From: Paenibacillus sp. FSL R5-0623
GTDB lineage: Bacteria; Bacillota; Bacilli; Paenibacillales; Paenibacillaceae
Assembly: GCF_037974265.1 (NCBI RefSeq)
Contig: NZ_CP150233.1
Span: 3,348,001-3,412,000, forward strand
Direction of reading: 5' to 3'
Length of the DNA: 64,000 bases
Within the stretch, counting starts at the first letter, position 1; every line of letters starts with the position of its first letter. The translations under genes were made by a program, and so were the position numbers. Below are positions 19,569 through 29,059 of this stretch, in pieces. The notes under the pieces are model-generated. The model worked only from the letters and a program-made list of their open reading frames with translations. It did no database searches and was not told the DNA's origin.

Positions 19569-21203
19569 TTGAAAAGATCAGGACGTCTATTATTGTGTTT
19601 GACGCTGGTTATGACCATGGTGCTCTCCGCATGCAGTGACAATAAAGACAAGGATTCTTCTGCAGAAGCGGTAACCAAGGACGGAGCGGTTCGTCTGAGT
19701 GTATTGGCACCACAAGGCGAAGCTATTGAAAAGCTGCAAATCAATCGATTCTCGAAATACATCGAAGAAAAACTCAAGATCCAGTTTGCTTGGCAAACGA
19801 CACCCGGCGGTGCCTATAATGATAAAAAACAGCTTGTTCTCGCGAGTGGAGACTACCCGGCAGTCATTCTGGATGCAGGAATGAGCAAGGCTGATCAGAT
19901 CAAGTACGGAAAGATGGGAGCCTTTATTCCGCTCAACGATCTTATCAAACAATATGCACCAAACATTCAAAAAGCAATCGACGAGGTTGAAGGTGTTAAA
20001 GAAGCGGCTACTGCGCCGGATGGCAACATTTACGCTATTCCCAAAATTAATGAATGTCTTCATTGTACCTACAATCAGAGAGTGTGGATCAATACCGTCT
20101 GGCTCGACCAACTAGGCCTCAGTATGCCCACAACAACGGACGAGTTCTATGAGGTGCTGAAAGCGTTCAAGGAAAAAGATCCAAACGGTAATGGAAAAGC
20201 TGATGAAGTGCCATATACAACAACTCCGGACGAGTGGGGCGGTGGTGTTGACGCTTTTCTGATGAATGCATTTATCTATAACGATGCCAGTAAATATCTA
20301 AGTGTGAAGGATGGCGTGGTCATCTATTCAGCAGCACAACCGGAGTGGAGAGAAGGTCTGGAATATCTTCGTCGCTTGTATCAGGAAGGACTTATTGACA
20401 AGGGGGCCTTTACCCAAAATGCAGATGCTGTGAAGCAGCTTGCCAATAAGCCGGATGCCGCAGTGGGCGTTGTGGGTTATGCCATTGTTACCGGCGGGGT
20501 CAAGTATCCGCGCAACAAGGATTATGCGGTACTGCCACCCCTCAAAGGACCACATGGCGTGCAGCTCTCCGGTTATTCTGCGGGAATCGGTCAGAGTGAC
20601 TTCGTCATTACAAATAAAGCGACAGAGGAAGAAAAAATTGCGGCCATCCGACTGGCCGATTACTTGTACAGCGAAGAGGGCACCATCCTGACCACTTATG
20701 GTTTTGAAGGAGACGGCTGGAAAAAAGCTGAGAGTGGCCAGATGGATTACAATGGTCAGCCGGCCCAATATGACGTCTTGTTATCTGATTCGAAGACAGA
20801 TGGAAGTGTGGCCCTAGCCGATACATGGTGGCAGCTTGGCACAATGCAAATGCTCAATTCCATCCGCGAATCCTTTGTAGCTCCTGAAGATCCGCTCGCT
20901 GAAGGCGATGGGCCAAGGGAGTATCGATTCTGGCTGGCAGCCAAAGAATACGAGCCATTTGCGGATCTGGATGTGGTATATCCAAGCAATGTCAATTTCA
21001 AACCGGAAGATGCGTTGACCATCTCTCAAATCGAACGCACGCTGATGGATTACGTGGATTCTAATATGGCACAGTTTATTACAGGTAACAAGGATATAAC
21101 GAAGGAATGGGACAGTTATATTGCGGGGTATAAGGGATTACAACTCGAAAAGTATTTACAAGTATATCAAGATGCATACGATGAATGGAAGTTGTCAAAG
21201 TGA
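19569..21203 (+). CDS. extracellular solute-binding lipoprotein (oligosaccharide)
   Basis: A 544-residue lipoprotein from TTG 19569, behind AAGGGGGAATTG. The signal ends in MVLSAC, so the cysteine is the lipid anchor. It shares the DPNGNGKADEVPY segment, the NECLHCTYNQR cysteine pair and the GPHG/ITNKA motifs with the binding protein at 11428, showing common descent. It supplies the permeases at 17646 and 18626. Unlike the first block, no enzyme gene follows on the same strand, so the substrate is unknown. Confidence 0.87.
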   Translation: MKRSGRLLLCLTLVMTMVLSACSDNKDKDSSAEAVTKDGAVRLSVLAPQGEAIEKLQINRFSKYIEEKLKIQFAWQTTPGGAYNDKKQLVLASGDYPAVILDAGMSKADQIKYGKMGAFIPLNDLIKQYAPNIQKAIDEVEGVKEAATAPDGNIYAIPKINECLHCTYNQRVWINTVWLDQLGLSMPTTTDEFYEVLKAFKEKDPNGNGKADEVPYTTTPDEWGGGVDAFLMNAFIYNDASKYLSVKDGVVIYSAAQPEWREGLEYLRRLYQEGLIDKGAFTQNADAVKQLANKPDAAVGVVGYAIVTGGVKYPRNKDYAVLPPLKGPHGVQLSGYSAGIGQSDFVITNKATEEEKIAAIRLADYLYSEEGTILTTYGFEGDGWKKAESGQMDYNGQPAQYDVLLSDSKTDGSVALADTWWQLGTMQMLNSIRESFVAPEDPLAEGDGPREYRFWLAAKEYEPFADLDVVYPSNVNFKPEDALTISQIERTLMDYVDSNMAQFITGNKDITKEWDSYIAGYKGLQLEKYLQVYQDAYDEWKLSK

Positions 21204-21248
21204 CTTTGAAGTAACTCTTAATTGGGAGTATGAAAAGGAGATCTCAGG

Positions 21249-21301
21249 ATATTCCTTTTCGTGCTCCTGTTGAGTTTAATGGAGCAGGAAGGAAGGAATA
21301 T
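21249..21301. terminator. imperfect hairpin between convergent genes, possible terminator
   Basis: ATATTCCTT pairs with AAGGAATAT, and inside it TGCTCC with GGAGCA, around a 13-base loop. It lies between the convergent lipoprotein and AraC genes. There is no T run on either side, so intrinsic termination is uncertain. Confidence 0.35.
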
Positions 21302-21351
21302 AAGGGCGTTAAGAATCAGCAATATAGGTTACATTGTGTGCTTGATCGGTG

Positions 21352-22185
21352 TTACGCCTTCAGATGAAGGCGACGAAATTCTGCAGGTGTTTTGCCCTCA
21401 GACTCCATAAATTTTTTGTTAAAGTAGCTGTTCCCCGGATATCCGCATTGCATGGCAACTTCTTTAATCGGCATGGAAGGATGGCTTAATAACAGTTGTT
21501 TGCTCCTCTGTATCCGACATTTAGTGATATAAGATACGGGAGTCATTTTGGTAGCTTTTTTGAACAGACTGCAAAAATAATGAGGGGTTAATCCCAGCTT
21601 ATCCGACCAGATGGCAAGTTCAAACGGAAGATGGGCTTTTTTCTGCATTTCGGGCAGCAACGCCGTAATCTTCTCAAAATTGTTAAGGTTCCGGTAAGCA
21701 GAGAGGGGAATGGCATGACTTATGAAATCAATAAGTACACTGTAATTCAGTGCTGAGATGCGAGATGGACGCAAAAAATTAAATTGCTCAATCTCATCAA
21801 GCAAATGTTCAAACGAGGACTCGATTAGCGAAGCATGGCTTTGTGTCCAGACAGAGGATTGATAATGTCCGTTCTCCAGTAAAAAAGCAGAGAGTGCATT
21901 TCCGTAGAACTGAATCCAGTAAATATTCCACGGATCATCGTTGGACTGATAATAACGCATTGGGTCGTTTGGAATATGAAGAAACACATTACCTTTACTT
22001 AATTCGTATTTCTTATGATGTAACTCGACATATCCGCTGCCTTCGGCAATGTAATGCAAGCTGAAATCCTGAACACCTTCCATTCTGTTGATGTGATGCT
22101 GATCAGGTTTGGTGTAATTTCCAACCGAATGAGGAAAACAAAAAAAGGTGAATTCCGATAAATCGGGTAAATAAAATGAACGCAT
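21352..22185 (-). CDS. AraC-family regulator with cupin sensor domain
   Basis: A 277-residue cytoplasmic regulator. Residues about 15-90 form a cupin-like arabinose-binding type domain (HINRMEGVQDFSLHYIAEGSGY), and residues about 170-277 form the double helix-turn-helix (LAIWSDKLGLTPHYFCSLFK; IKEVAMQCGYPGNSYFNKKF). The start has AAGGGG upstream on the minus strand. It lies downstream of the GH8 gene in the same direction, 236 bases away, and probably responds to an intracellular sugar. Which promoter it controls is unknown; the xylan genes around it are candidates. Confidence 0.85.
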   Translation of the reverse strand: MRSFYLPDLSEFTFFCFPHSVGNYTKPDQHHINRMEGVQDFSLHYIAEGSGYVELHHKKYELSKGNVFLHIPNDPMRYYQSNDDPWNIYWIQFYGNALSAFLLENGHYQSSVWTQSHASLIESSFEHLLDEIEQFNFLRPSRISALNYSVLIDFISHAIPLSAYRNLNNFEKITALLPEMQKKAHLPFELAIWSDKLGLTPHYFCSLFKKATKMTPVSYITKCRIQRSKQLLLSHPSMPIKEVAMQCGYPGNSYFNKKFMESEGKTPAEFRRLHLKA

Positions 22186-22359
22186 GAACAGCCCCTTCCT
22201 GCCTAACCTGTAACGCCATCTTCAATCGCTGAATATGGTTTCAACCATCGTTCAACATCTGTCCGTCACAGGTGTTTGCCATGAAATTACATACGTTGAG
22301 TTGTATGGGGTTAATCATACCATGTTTAAGGGGGGATCGTTGATTCATGTTATGTTTGC

Positions 22360-22394
22360 ACCTGTCCTGCAAGCTAAACGTCCACAGGACAGGT
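22360..22394 (-). terminator. perfect inverted repeat after the GH8 gene
   Basis: ACCTGTCCTG and CAGGACAGGT form a 10-bp perfect stem with a 15-base loop, starting 27 bases past the GH8 stop. There is no T tract, so it may protect the mRNA 3' end or be a weak terminator. Confidence 0.5.
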
Positions 22395-22421
22395 ACAACG
22401 GTTCGTGCACATTCCCTTGGT

Positions 22422-23564
22422 TTAGTACATGCGATATCTTCCGCTTAGAGCCAGCATGCTGAAAAAATACAGGCAATTGTCGTAATAACGTCGCTCTCCC
22501 TGACGCAGAGGTGTGTTCCAGAACTTGCGAACGAATGAGTCAGCATGTGGACCGTCCGCAGCCAGTGAAGCCATGGCATTGGTAGCCAGCAAACCTACAG
22601 GATGAAGTGAAGGCTCATCAAAAGGTTCTCCATCTATGGTATAACGACGATAATCGGACATTTCAATATCACTGAAGAAGGACTGAATCCGATTGGATTG
22701 TTCGATCTGCCAGTGATCCTTGCGGAACCATTCCCAGTCCATTGCTATATTCGCAGCAACACGGTAAGCATCACTGTAAAAATGTCTGAAATCACCATGC
22801 GGCTGTATTGGAGCCGGAGAGCCGTCATAGTTTGCATATTCAGGTGATAGTCCGGTTACGGGATGGCAGGCTGTATGAAGGTAAGCCCGACTAGCGTCCG
22901 CTGCTTCTTTCCAGAAGCTCTGATCTTCTTCATCCGCATATTTCGCGAAAAGTTCATAAAAATGAGGCAGATGGTAGGATGGGTCACTAAACGGTGTTTC
23001 TGGTATGAATTTGATCAGTTTTGTTTCCGGATCCCACATGGGATCGCCTTCGCCGTCTTCGCCCTGATGTATACATGCACGGAGGATCTTGCGGGCTTGT
23101 GCCTTGTAATCATAAGGTTCAGCGCCATCGCTCCAGCGGTTGGAGGCAAAAAAAAGCGCCATGGCAAAAAACTCCTCACCATCAGGAGCAGGACCTTGAG
23201 AGAGTCGGGTTCCGTCAGGCTTGCAATGCCAGGCAAAATAATCTTTATAACGTCCCGCTTTATGTTGCATAAACGTGTGTGAGAAATTCCAGAGTCGATC
23301 AAATTCTTCCTTTTTGTCCATCTGAACAGCCATCATCATGCCATAGGACATGCCCTCGGAGCGAACATCGAGATTACCGGTGTCCAGCAAATAACCCTTG
23401 TCCTCACCCATAGGGTAATATATTCGAGTATTGTCATCGCCATAAAACAGCTCGTTCCATGTTTCTTCCAATCTGTTCGTAATCTCATTCTCATCGTAGC
23501 CTAGCTTCAAAAACAGATTTGTATATGTACCCGTATCCCACGCGCCTTGACCCGTGATATTCAT
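22422..23564 (-). CDS. GH8 reducing-end xylose-releasing exo-oligoxylanase (Rex)
   Basis: A 380-residue protein with no signal peptide, so it is cytoplasmic. It is as long as the Bacillus halodurans Rex enzyme and shows its motifs: Glu70 in DVRSEGMSYGM (general acid), Asp128 in GPAPDGE, and Asp265 in HFYSDAYR near the position of the general base. Leu320-His321-Pro322 match, as I recall, the loop that closes the far side of the active site and makes this family an exo-enzyme acting at the reducing end. The role is to remove single xylose units from imported xylo-oligosaccharides. It is divergent from the esterase-xylanase group and shares a 290-bp control region with it. Confidence 0.88.
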   Translation of the reverse strand: MNITGQGAWDTGTYTNLFLKLGYDENEITNRLEETWNELFYGDDNTRIYYPMGEDKGYLLDTGNLDVRSEGMSYGMMMAVQMDKKEEFDRLWNFSHTFMQHKAGRYKDYFAWHCKPDGTRLSQGPAPDGEEFFAMALFFASNRWSDGAEPYDYKAQARKILRACIHQGEDGEGDPMWDPETKLIKFIPETPFSDPSYHLPHFYELFAKYADEEDQSFWKEAADASRAYLHTACHPVTGLSPEYANYDGSPAPIQPHGDFRHFYSDAYRVAANIAMDWEWFRKDHWQIEQSNRIQSFFSDIEMSDYRRYTIDGEPFDEPSLHPVGLLATNAMASLAADGPHADSFVRKFWNTPLRQGERRYYDNCLYFFSMLALSGRYRMY

Positions 23565-23623
23565 GAGAATCCTCCTTCATCAATGCGGTTTTTCAAAATT
23601 ATAACATGGAAATAGTATACAAA

Positions 23624-23637
23624 TTAAAGCGTTTACA
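23624..23637 (-). promoter_or_regulatory. cre-like CcpA site upstream of the GH8 gene
   Basis: On the minus strand TGTAAACGCTTTAA matches TGWAARCGYTWNCW at 13 of 14 positions, 60 bases before the GH8 start. It lies in the divergent region and could also influence the plus-strand operon. Confidence 0.55.
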
Positions 23638-23702
23638 CGAAAAATTATAGGTGTTCTGATCTGCATGTCATTGTACTCAACTTAAAATGATATAGTGGTT
23701 GA

Positions 23703-23751
23703 AATCCTATACTTTGTCAGGTTGTTGTAAAATTATGTAAGCGATACACTT
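23703..23751 (+). promoter_or_regulatory. conserved 49-bp control element, copy A (upstream of SGNH operon)
   Basis: This stretch matches 27692-27740 at 41 of 49 positions with no gaps. It includes CCTATACTTTGTCAGGTTG, like an AraC/YesN-type half-site, then GTTGTA and a cre-like core TGTAAGCGATACAC at 23736-23749 (about 11 of 14). Such conservation between two otherwise different intergenic regions points to a shared operator and promoter. The likely binder is one of the response regulators encoded at 27940 or 30855; this is inferred. Confidence 0.7.
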
Positions 23752-23757
23752 TGGGAG

Positions 23758-23801
23758 AAGGATCACATCTGATCTAATTAATAATACAAGCTGTGATCCT
23801 T
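23758..23801 (+). promoter_or_regulatory. leader hairpin or operator before the SGNH esterase gene
   Basis: AAGGATCACA and TGTGATCCTT form a perfect 10-bp inverted repeat around a 24-base AT-rich loop, directly after the 49-bp element and 53 bases before the start codon. There is no T tract. It could be an operator or an RNA structure at the mRNA 5' end. Confidence 0.45.
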
Positions 23802-23854
23802 TAAATGTTGTTTGAGGATGATAAGAATCTAACGGAAGGATGTGATGGTGATTT

Positions 23855-25138
23855 ATGCTCCAGGATTCAGGAGATGCAGGTGAACACACGGAATTCACTG
23901 CACCGCGCGATCCAGTTGGAGTGACAGCGTCGGCAGTCAAGCCCGCAATTGACTTTGAATCACATGGATATCGCGACATGATTGGCCGATCTCTTCTGAA
24001 CAAAGGGAATAATGTCAGATTAAAACGAGCCATTGAGAAGGCAAAAAACGGCGAACCTGTCGTTATCGCTTATATTGGAGGCTCCATTACCCATGGTGCT
24101 GGTGCAGTACCTATTCATCTCCAAAGTTACGCTTATCGGTCGTATGAGTCGTTCAAGTTTATGTTTGCGCTTTCAAAAGATAGCCCGATTCATCTGATTA
24201 AAGCAGGTGTGGGTGGAACTCCTTCAGAACTGGGGATTGTACGTTATGATCGTGATGTGCTGAGGGGAGGTGCCGTTCAGCCGGATATTGTCATAATCGA
24301 ATTTGCAGTCAATGACGCAGATGATGAAACCCAAGGTAAATGTTACGAGAGTCTGGTACTCAAAGCACTCACTGCCGATAACAAGCCAGCGGTCATCTTG
24401 TTATTCAGTGTATTTGAAAATGACTGGAATCTACAGGATCGTCTCGCTCCGGTAGGCTGGCATTATGATCTGCCAATGGTAAGTGTGAAAGATGCTGTCG
24501 TAGATCAGTTCAACAAGACAAAAGATGAAGGCAACGTTATTTCCAAAAAGCAATTTTTCCATGATATATATCATCCAACTAACATAGGGCATCGAATTAT
24601 GGCCGATTGTTTGGAGTATTTGTTCGACGTGACAAATCGTTCTGAGTGGGATGAGAAAGATCATGATATTGAAAAAGCTCCGCTAATTGGAAATGAATTT
24701 GTTAATGTGAAGCTGTTGGATCGGAAAAACGGCAATCACATTGCCCGAATCGATACAGGCTCTTTTTGTAAAACGGACACGGATCTGCAGATGGCTGAGA
24801 TGGATGCTCATGACTATGGTACACCTCAGTTCCCCAACAACTGGATGCGTACAGGTGAGGGAAAAGAGGATCAGGGCAGCTTTCGGATAAGTTTGCAGTG
24901 CAAACGCCTCATTCTGGTCTTCAAGGATTCTGGTAACGACGAATTCGGAACCGCACATATCAAGGTAGATGGGGTAATCGTCCAAAAAGTCGATCCGCGT
25001 CAAATTAACTGGACCCATTGCCATGCCACACTTCTGCTTAACGAAGAGCATGTGGGGGAGCACTCCATCGAGATCGAAATGGCGGAAGGTCATGAACATA
25101 AATGCTTCACCATTCTGGGTTTTGGCTATGTGGATTAA
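23855..25138 (+). CDS. SGNH/GDSL-type carbohydrate esterase, probable acetylxylan esterase
   Basis: A 427-residue cytoplasmic protein. The first domain shows the four SGNH blocks: Ser77 in YIGGSITHG, Gly in AGVGGTPSE, Asn153 in FAVNDAD, and Asp237/His240 in HDIYHPTNIGH. The last 130 residues or so look like a beta-sandwich accessory domain. The start follows an in-frame stop at 23849; the ribosome binding site is weak. SGNH enzymes of this kind remove acetyl groups from sugars. The position at the head of a group with a CE1 esterase and GH11 xylanase makes deacetylation of imported xylo-oligosaccharides the best guess. Substrate is inferred from neighbours. Confidence 0.8.
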   Translation: MLQDSGDAGEHTEFTAPRDPVGVTASAVKPAIDFESHGYRDMIGRSLLNKGNNVRLKRAIEKAKNGEPVVIAYIGGSITHGAGAVPIHLQSYAYRSYESFKFMFALSKDSPIHLIKAGVGGTPSELGIVRYDRDVLRGGAVQPDIVIIEFAVNDADDETQGKCYESLVLKALTADNKPAVILLFSVFENDWNLQDRLAPVGWHYDLPMVSVKDAVVDQFNKTKDEGNVISKKQFFHDIYHPTNIGHRIMADCLEYLFDVTNRSEWDEKDHDIEKAPLIGNEFVNVKLLDRKNGNHIARIDTGSFCKTDTDLQMAEMDAHDYGTPQFPNNWMRTGEGKEDQGSFRISLQCKRLILVFKDSGNDEFGTAHIKVDGVIVQKVDPRQINWTHCHATLLLNEEHVGEHSIEIEMAEGHEHKCFTILGFGYVD

Positions 25139-25152
25139 CTGAAGACTGATAG

Positions 25153-25953
<801 letters not shown>

Positions 25954-26024
25954 ATTTGCTGAAGAACATTCATATCGGATTGTAACATCAACCAAATCTA
26001 TTAAAATATCAGGAGGTATTATCC

Positions 26025-26660
26025 ATGTTCAAATTCGGCAAAAAATTAATGACCGTTGTTCTTGCAGCTTCCATGAGTTTTGGTGTCTTCGCAGCAACAT
26101 CGAGCGCAGCAACAGATTATTGGCAAAATTGGACAGATGGTGGAGGAACGGTCAACGCCGTGAACGGATCGGGCGGGAATTACAGCGTGAATTGGCAAAA
26201 TACCGGGAACTTTGTTGTCGGGAAAGGGTGGACATACGGTACACCTAATCGAGTGGTCAATTACAATGCCGGCGTATTCTCTCCTTCAGGTAACGGCTAT
26301 CTCACCTTCTATGGTTGGACTAGAAACGCTCTAATCGAATATTACGTGGTGGATAGCTGGGGAACGTATCGTCCGACCGGAACATATAAGGGCTCAATGA
26401 CTAGTGATGGTGGCACATATGACATCTATACAACGATGAGATACAATGCACCTTCGATTGATGGTACTCAGACTTTCCCTCAGTATTGGAGTGTTAGACA
26501 GTCCAAGAGACCAATCGGAGTTAATTCTACCATTACGTTCAGCAATCATGTGAATGCATGGGCGAGCAAAGGGATGTACTTAGGCAACAGCTGGTCCTAT
26601 CAGGTGATGGCAACGGAAGGTTATCAAAGCAGCGGAAGCGCAAACGTGACGGTTTGGTAA
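26025..26660 (+). CDS. xynA: secreted GH11 endo-1,4-beta-xylanase
   Basis: A 211-residue precursor with AGGAGGT ahead of ATG 26025. The signal peptide runs to TSSA, with mature ATDYWQNW starting at about residue 29. The 183-residue mature enzyme follows the Bacillus circulans xylanase almost motif for motif: Glu105 in [10 protein letters not shown] (nucleophile, Glu78 of that enzyme) and Glu198 in [10 protein letters not shown] (acid/base, Glu172), plus PSIDGTQTF in the thumb. It makes internal cuts in xylan outside the cell and supplies oligosaccharides to the importer encoded downstream. It follows the CE1 gene by 71 bases with no terminator between, so it may be co-transcribed or have its own promoter. 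Confidence 0.96.
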   Translation: MFKFGKKLMTVVLAASMSFGVFAATSSAATDYWQNWTDGGGTVNAVNGSGGNYSVNWQNTGNFVVGKGWTYGTPNRVVNYNAGVFSPSGNGYLTFYGWTRNALIEYYVVDSWGTYRPTGTYKGSMTSDGGTYDIYTTMRYNAPSIDGTQTFPQYWSVRQSKRPIGVNSTITFSNHVNAWASKGMYLGNSWSYQVMATEGYQSSGSANVTVW

Positions 26661-26793
26661 AAATGATGTAATGCAGTTCAACTTCTGCACCTGTATTTGA
26701 ATTCAATTTTCCGGTAGCGTTGGGTAACGTCATTCTCCAAACTAACGGACCTCGACGTTGCCGGATTTAAGCTTAGTAAAGGAGAATAATTGA

Positions 26794-27633
26794 ATGAGGA
26801 AGCTGGTATGGTTAACCTTAATCGCTATAGTTGTTAGTCTAAGTGCTTGTTCAGCAAGTAATACCAAATTAAACGATGGCTTGGTATTCGTCGAAGGGGG
26901 AGCCTTCAAGAGCAGTAAGCCGAGTCAGATTGAGAAAAATGAAACGCTGGATTCCTTCTATATTGGTAAATACGAAGTGACTCAAAAAGAATGGATGGAG
27001 GTTATGGGGGAAAACCCTTCTGGCTTCAAGGGAGATGACCTGCCTGTTGAAATGGTCAGCTGGTATGACGCAGTGGAATACTGTAATCAAAAAAGTATAA
27101 AAGAAAACCTGAAACCTTATTACAATATAGACAAGGACAACCAGGACACGAATAATCACAATGAAAACGACAATATAAAATGGAATGTAACGATCAACGA
27201 GGACGCCAACGGTTACCGTTTACCCACAGAGGCAGAATGGGAATACGCTGCAAGCGGAGGTCAAAAGAGTTTAAATTACACATACAGCGGAAGTAATAAT
27301 CCTGATGAAGTTGCTTGGTACTGGGTAAATGCCGGCGACAACATTCTGACGGGTGACTGGAGCTGGCCCACTATTGAGAACAACCGTAATCAAACCAAAA
27401 AAGTCGGAACTCAGAAGGCAAATGAGTTAGGCATCTATGATATGTCCGGGAATGTGAGAGAATGGTGCTGGGAGTGGTACAGTGATTCGGAGGGACCCAA
27501 TCAAACTTGGCGAGTTGTAAAAGGCGGAGGCTGGATGGGCGGTGTCAATAACAATGAAATATCATTTCGAGGCAAATTTGATGCGAATGGGTTTGGTCCC
27601 GATCAAGGATTCCGTATTGTACGTGGAGAATGA
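26794..27633 (+). CDS. SUMF1/FGE-sulfatase-like lipoprotein, without catalytic cysteines
   Basis: A 279-residue protein with a lipoprotein signal ending in SLSAC. The rest is a formylglycine-generating-enzyme-like fold: FYIGKYEVTQKEWMEVMG, GYRLPTEAEWEYAASGG, MSGNVREWCWEW and a final GFRIVRGE. True enzymes need a pair of cysteines in the segment after the conserved RGGSW-like motif; here that segment (VVKGGGWMGGVNNNEISFRG) has none, so the sulfatase-activating reaction is unlikely. It probably serves as a surface binding or structural protein. It follows the xylanase gene after 133 bases and has AAAGGAG ahead of its ATG. Confidence 0.82.
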   Translation: MRKLVWLTLIAIVVSLSACSASNTKLNDGLVFVEGGAFKSSKPSQIEKNETLDSFYIGKYEVTQKEWMEVMGENPSGFKGDDLPVEMVSWYDAVEYCNQKSIKENLKPYYNIDKDNQDTNNHNENDNIKWNVTINEDANGYRLPTEAEWEYAASGGQKSLNYTYSGSNNPDEVAWYWVNAGDNILTGDWSWPTIENNRNQTKKVGTQKANELGIYDMSGNVREWCWEWYSDSEGPNQTWRVVKGGGWMGGVNNNEISFRGKFDANGFGPDQGFRIVRGE

Positions 27634-27671
27634 AAAATCTTTGTCCTGACAATAGATTACTTCTGAATTCG

Positions 27672-27740
27672 ACCTATAATTTGTCGGGTGAAAACCTATA
27701 GTTTATCAGGTTGTTGTACCAAAATGTAAGCGTTACACTT
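27672..27740 (+). promoter_or_regulatory. 22-bp direct repeat operator and 49-bp element, copy B (upstream of response regulator)
   Basis: ACCTATAATTTGTCGGGT at 27672 and ACCTATAGTTTATCAGGT at 27694 form direct repeats exactly 22 bp apart, two helical turns, as expected for an AraC-type dimer. From 27692 to 27740 the sequence is copy B of the element at 23703. The cre-like TGTAAGCGTTACAC at 27725-27738 matches 12 of 14. This lies in the 306-base gap between the SUMF1-like and response-regulator genes, which contains no gene. Confidence 0.7.
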
Positions 27741-27763
27741 GAATTGTCATCCCGGCGCTTCGT

Positions 27764-27769
27764 TATAAT
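27764..27769 (+). promoter_or_regulatory. -10 box of the response-regulator promoter
   Basis: TATAAT lies downstream of the operator. The only nearby -35 candidate is a poor TTGAAT at 27739 with a 19-base spacer, as is common at promoters that need an activator. It implies a 5' leader of about 160 bases. Confidence 0.5.
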
Positions 27770-27794
27770 CGGAGCGTTCTTATAGTACGGTCTG

Positions 27795-27851
27795 GTGGAA
27801 ATTTTGTTCCACAAGTTGTGCGAGCAGACAACAATCCTGCTGTTGTTCTGC
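27795..27851 (+). promoter_or_regulatory. two hairpins in the long leader before the response regulator
   Basis: GTGGAA-N6-TTCCAC at 27795-27812 is a perfect short hairpin. GCAGACAACA at 27824-27833 pairs with TGTTGTTCTGC at 27841-27851 and is followed by a U-rich stretch a few bases on. Together they could act as an attenuator or mRNA stabiliser; no known riboswitch is recognised. Confidence 0.35.
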
Positions 27852-27939
27852 TGTTTAGCGTTTTTAGAACAACTGGAATCTACCTATAGATATAGATAAA
27901 ATACATGCAGCTGATCAAGGATAAAAGAGAGGTGAGCTA

Positions 27940-29055
27940 ATGTACAAGGTCATTGTCGCGGATGATGAGCCGTTTATGCTAGAAGGATGGAGAACAATGA
28001 TTGACTGGCGAACTTGTGGATACGAACTCTGCGGAACGGCAACGGATGGGGAGGAAGCACTTGCTCTATTCAACTCGGTTGAACCGGATCTTGTCGTCAC
28101 TGATATTCAAATGCCTGTTATGGATGGTCTTGGTTTGATTCACACCTTGCGAGAAGATCTCGCCTATACCTCTAAAATCGTTATCGTTACAGGATACTCC
28201 GATTTTAATTACGCGAAGCAAGCCATACGGTATCAGGTTGATCAGTATGTGCTTAAACCTCTTGTTCCCGAGGAAATTCATCAAATCCTTATGGAAATGA
28301 TTGAACCTCTGGACAAACGCAGAAATGAGCAAAAACAGCAAAATGGAGTCATGGTGACAGATGAAGCCTATGACAATCATCTTAATGAATATCGAATAAG
28401 CGAAGAATATAATTTAGAGCAAATGATGAACATCTCCAAAGAGATCTTGGCGTTGATTGAAGCAGAAAACACGTATTCCATCGATATTGCAGTGAGTGCA
28501 CTGCTAGAGAAGAGTGAGAAAGCAGAGGTATCGTTGGAATGGATACATCATGTCATTCGATATATCCATGGGGAGTTGCTACGAAAATATGGGAAAAGAG
28601 AGGGTTGCAGAGAAATACTATGTGAAAAAGAATGGCATGCGGCTGCGAGCTGGTCTTCCGGCACATTGCAAGACTTGTGTGCTCGACTGTCCAAGCAACT
28701 TTCCCAGTCTGAATTGAAGCAAAAGACGGGTACGGGAGTGCTGGTTTCAGAAGCAGTGAATGAATTGAAGCAACACTATCGAAGTAAAATTAAATTACAA
28801 GATGTAGCTAATCGAATTCACGTGAATTCTGCCTACCTGGGTCAACAGTTCAAGCGGGAGATGGGGGTCAGTTTCAGTGACTATGTGCACCAGCTTCGTG
28901 TTGAGGAGGCCCGTAAACTCCTGCGACGTACCAATATGAAGATCACTGACATTGCATTCAGGCTAGGATATCATGATGCTGAATATTTCACCCAAAAGTT
29001 CAGAGCGCATACAGGGGAGCTTCCGTCAGTCTATAAAAACAAAAACCAAGGGTGA
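27940..29055 (+). CDS. YesN-type response regulator, REC plus AraC domain (first of two)
   Basis: A 371-residue response regulator. The receiver domain (about 1-120) has the acidic pocket ADDE and phospho-acceptor Asp55 in VVTDIQMP, with the conserved Lys in LKPL. The C-terminal AraC domain (about 270-371) has IKLQDVANRIHVNSAYLGQQFK and ITDIAFRLGYHDAEYFTQKF. It is shorter than the regulator at 30855 because the middle region is reduced. The kinase gene starts 4 bases after its stop. It probably binds the 22-bp repeats upstream of its own gene and the related elements at 23703 and 32429. Confidence 0.88.
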   Translation: MYKVIVADDEPFMLEGWRTMIDWRTCGYELCGTATDGEEALALFNSVEPDLVVTDIQMPVMDGLGLIHTLREDLAYTSKIVIVTGYSDFNYAKQAIRYQVDQYVLKPLVPEEIHQILMEMIEPLDKRRNEQKQQNGVMVTDEAYDNHLNEYRISEEYNLEQMMNISKEILALIEAENTYSIDIAVSALLEKSEKAEVSLEWIHHVIRYIHGELLRKYGKREGCREILCEKEWHAAASWSSGTLQDLCARLSKQLSQSELKQKTGTGVLVSEAVNELKQHYRSKIKLQDVANRIHVNSAYLGQQFKREMGVSFSDYVHQLRVEEARKLLRRTNMKITDIAFRLGYHDAEYFTQKFRAHTGELPSVYKNKNQG

Positions 29056-29059
29056 TCAT

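Noticed and set aside
26660..26794. Possible terminator between xylanase and SUMF1-like genes
   Set aside because: CCGG and AACGTC/GACGTT can pair, but the loop is long, the stem is interrupted and there is no T tract, so I do not call a terminator.
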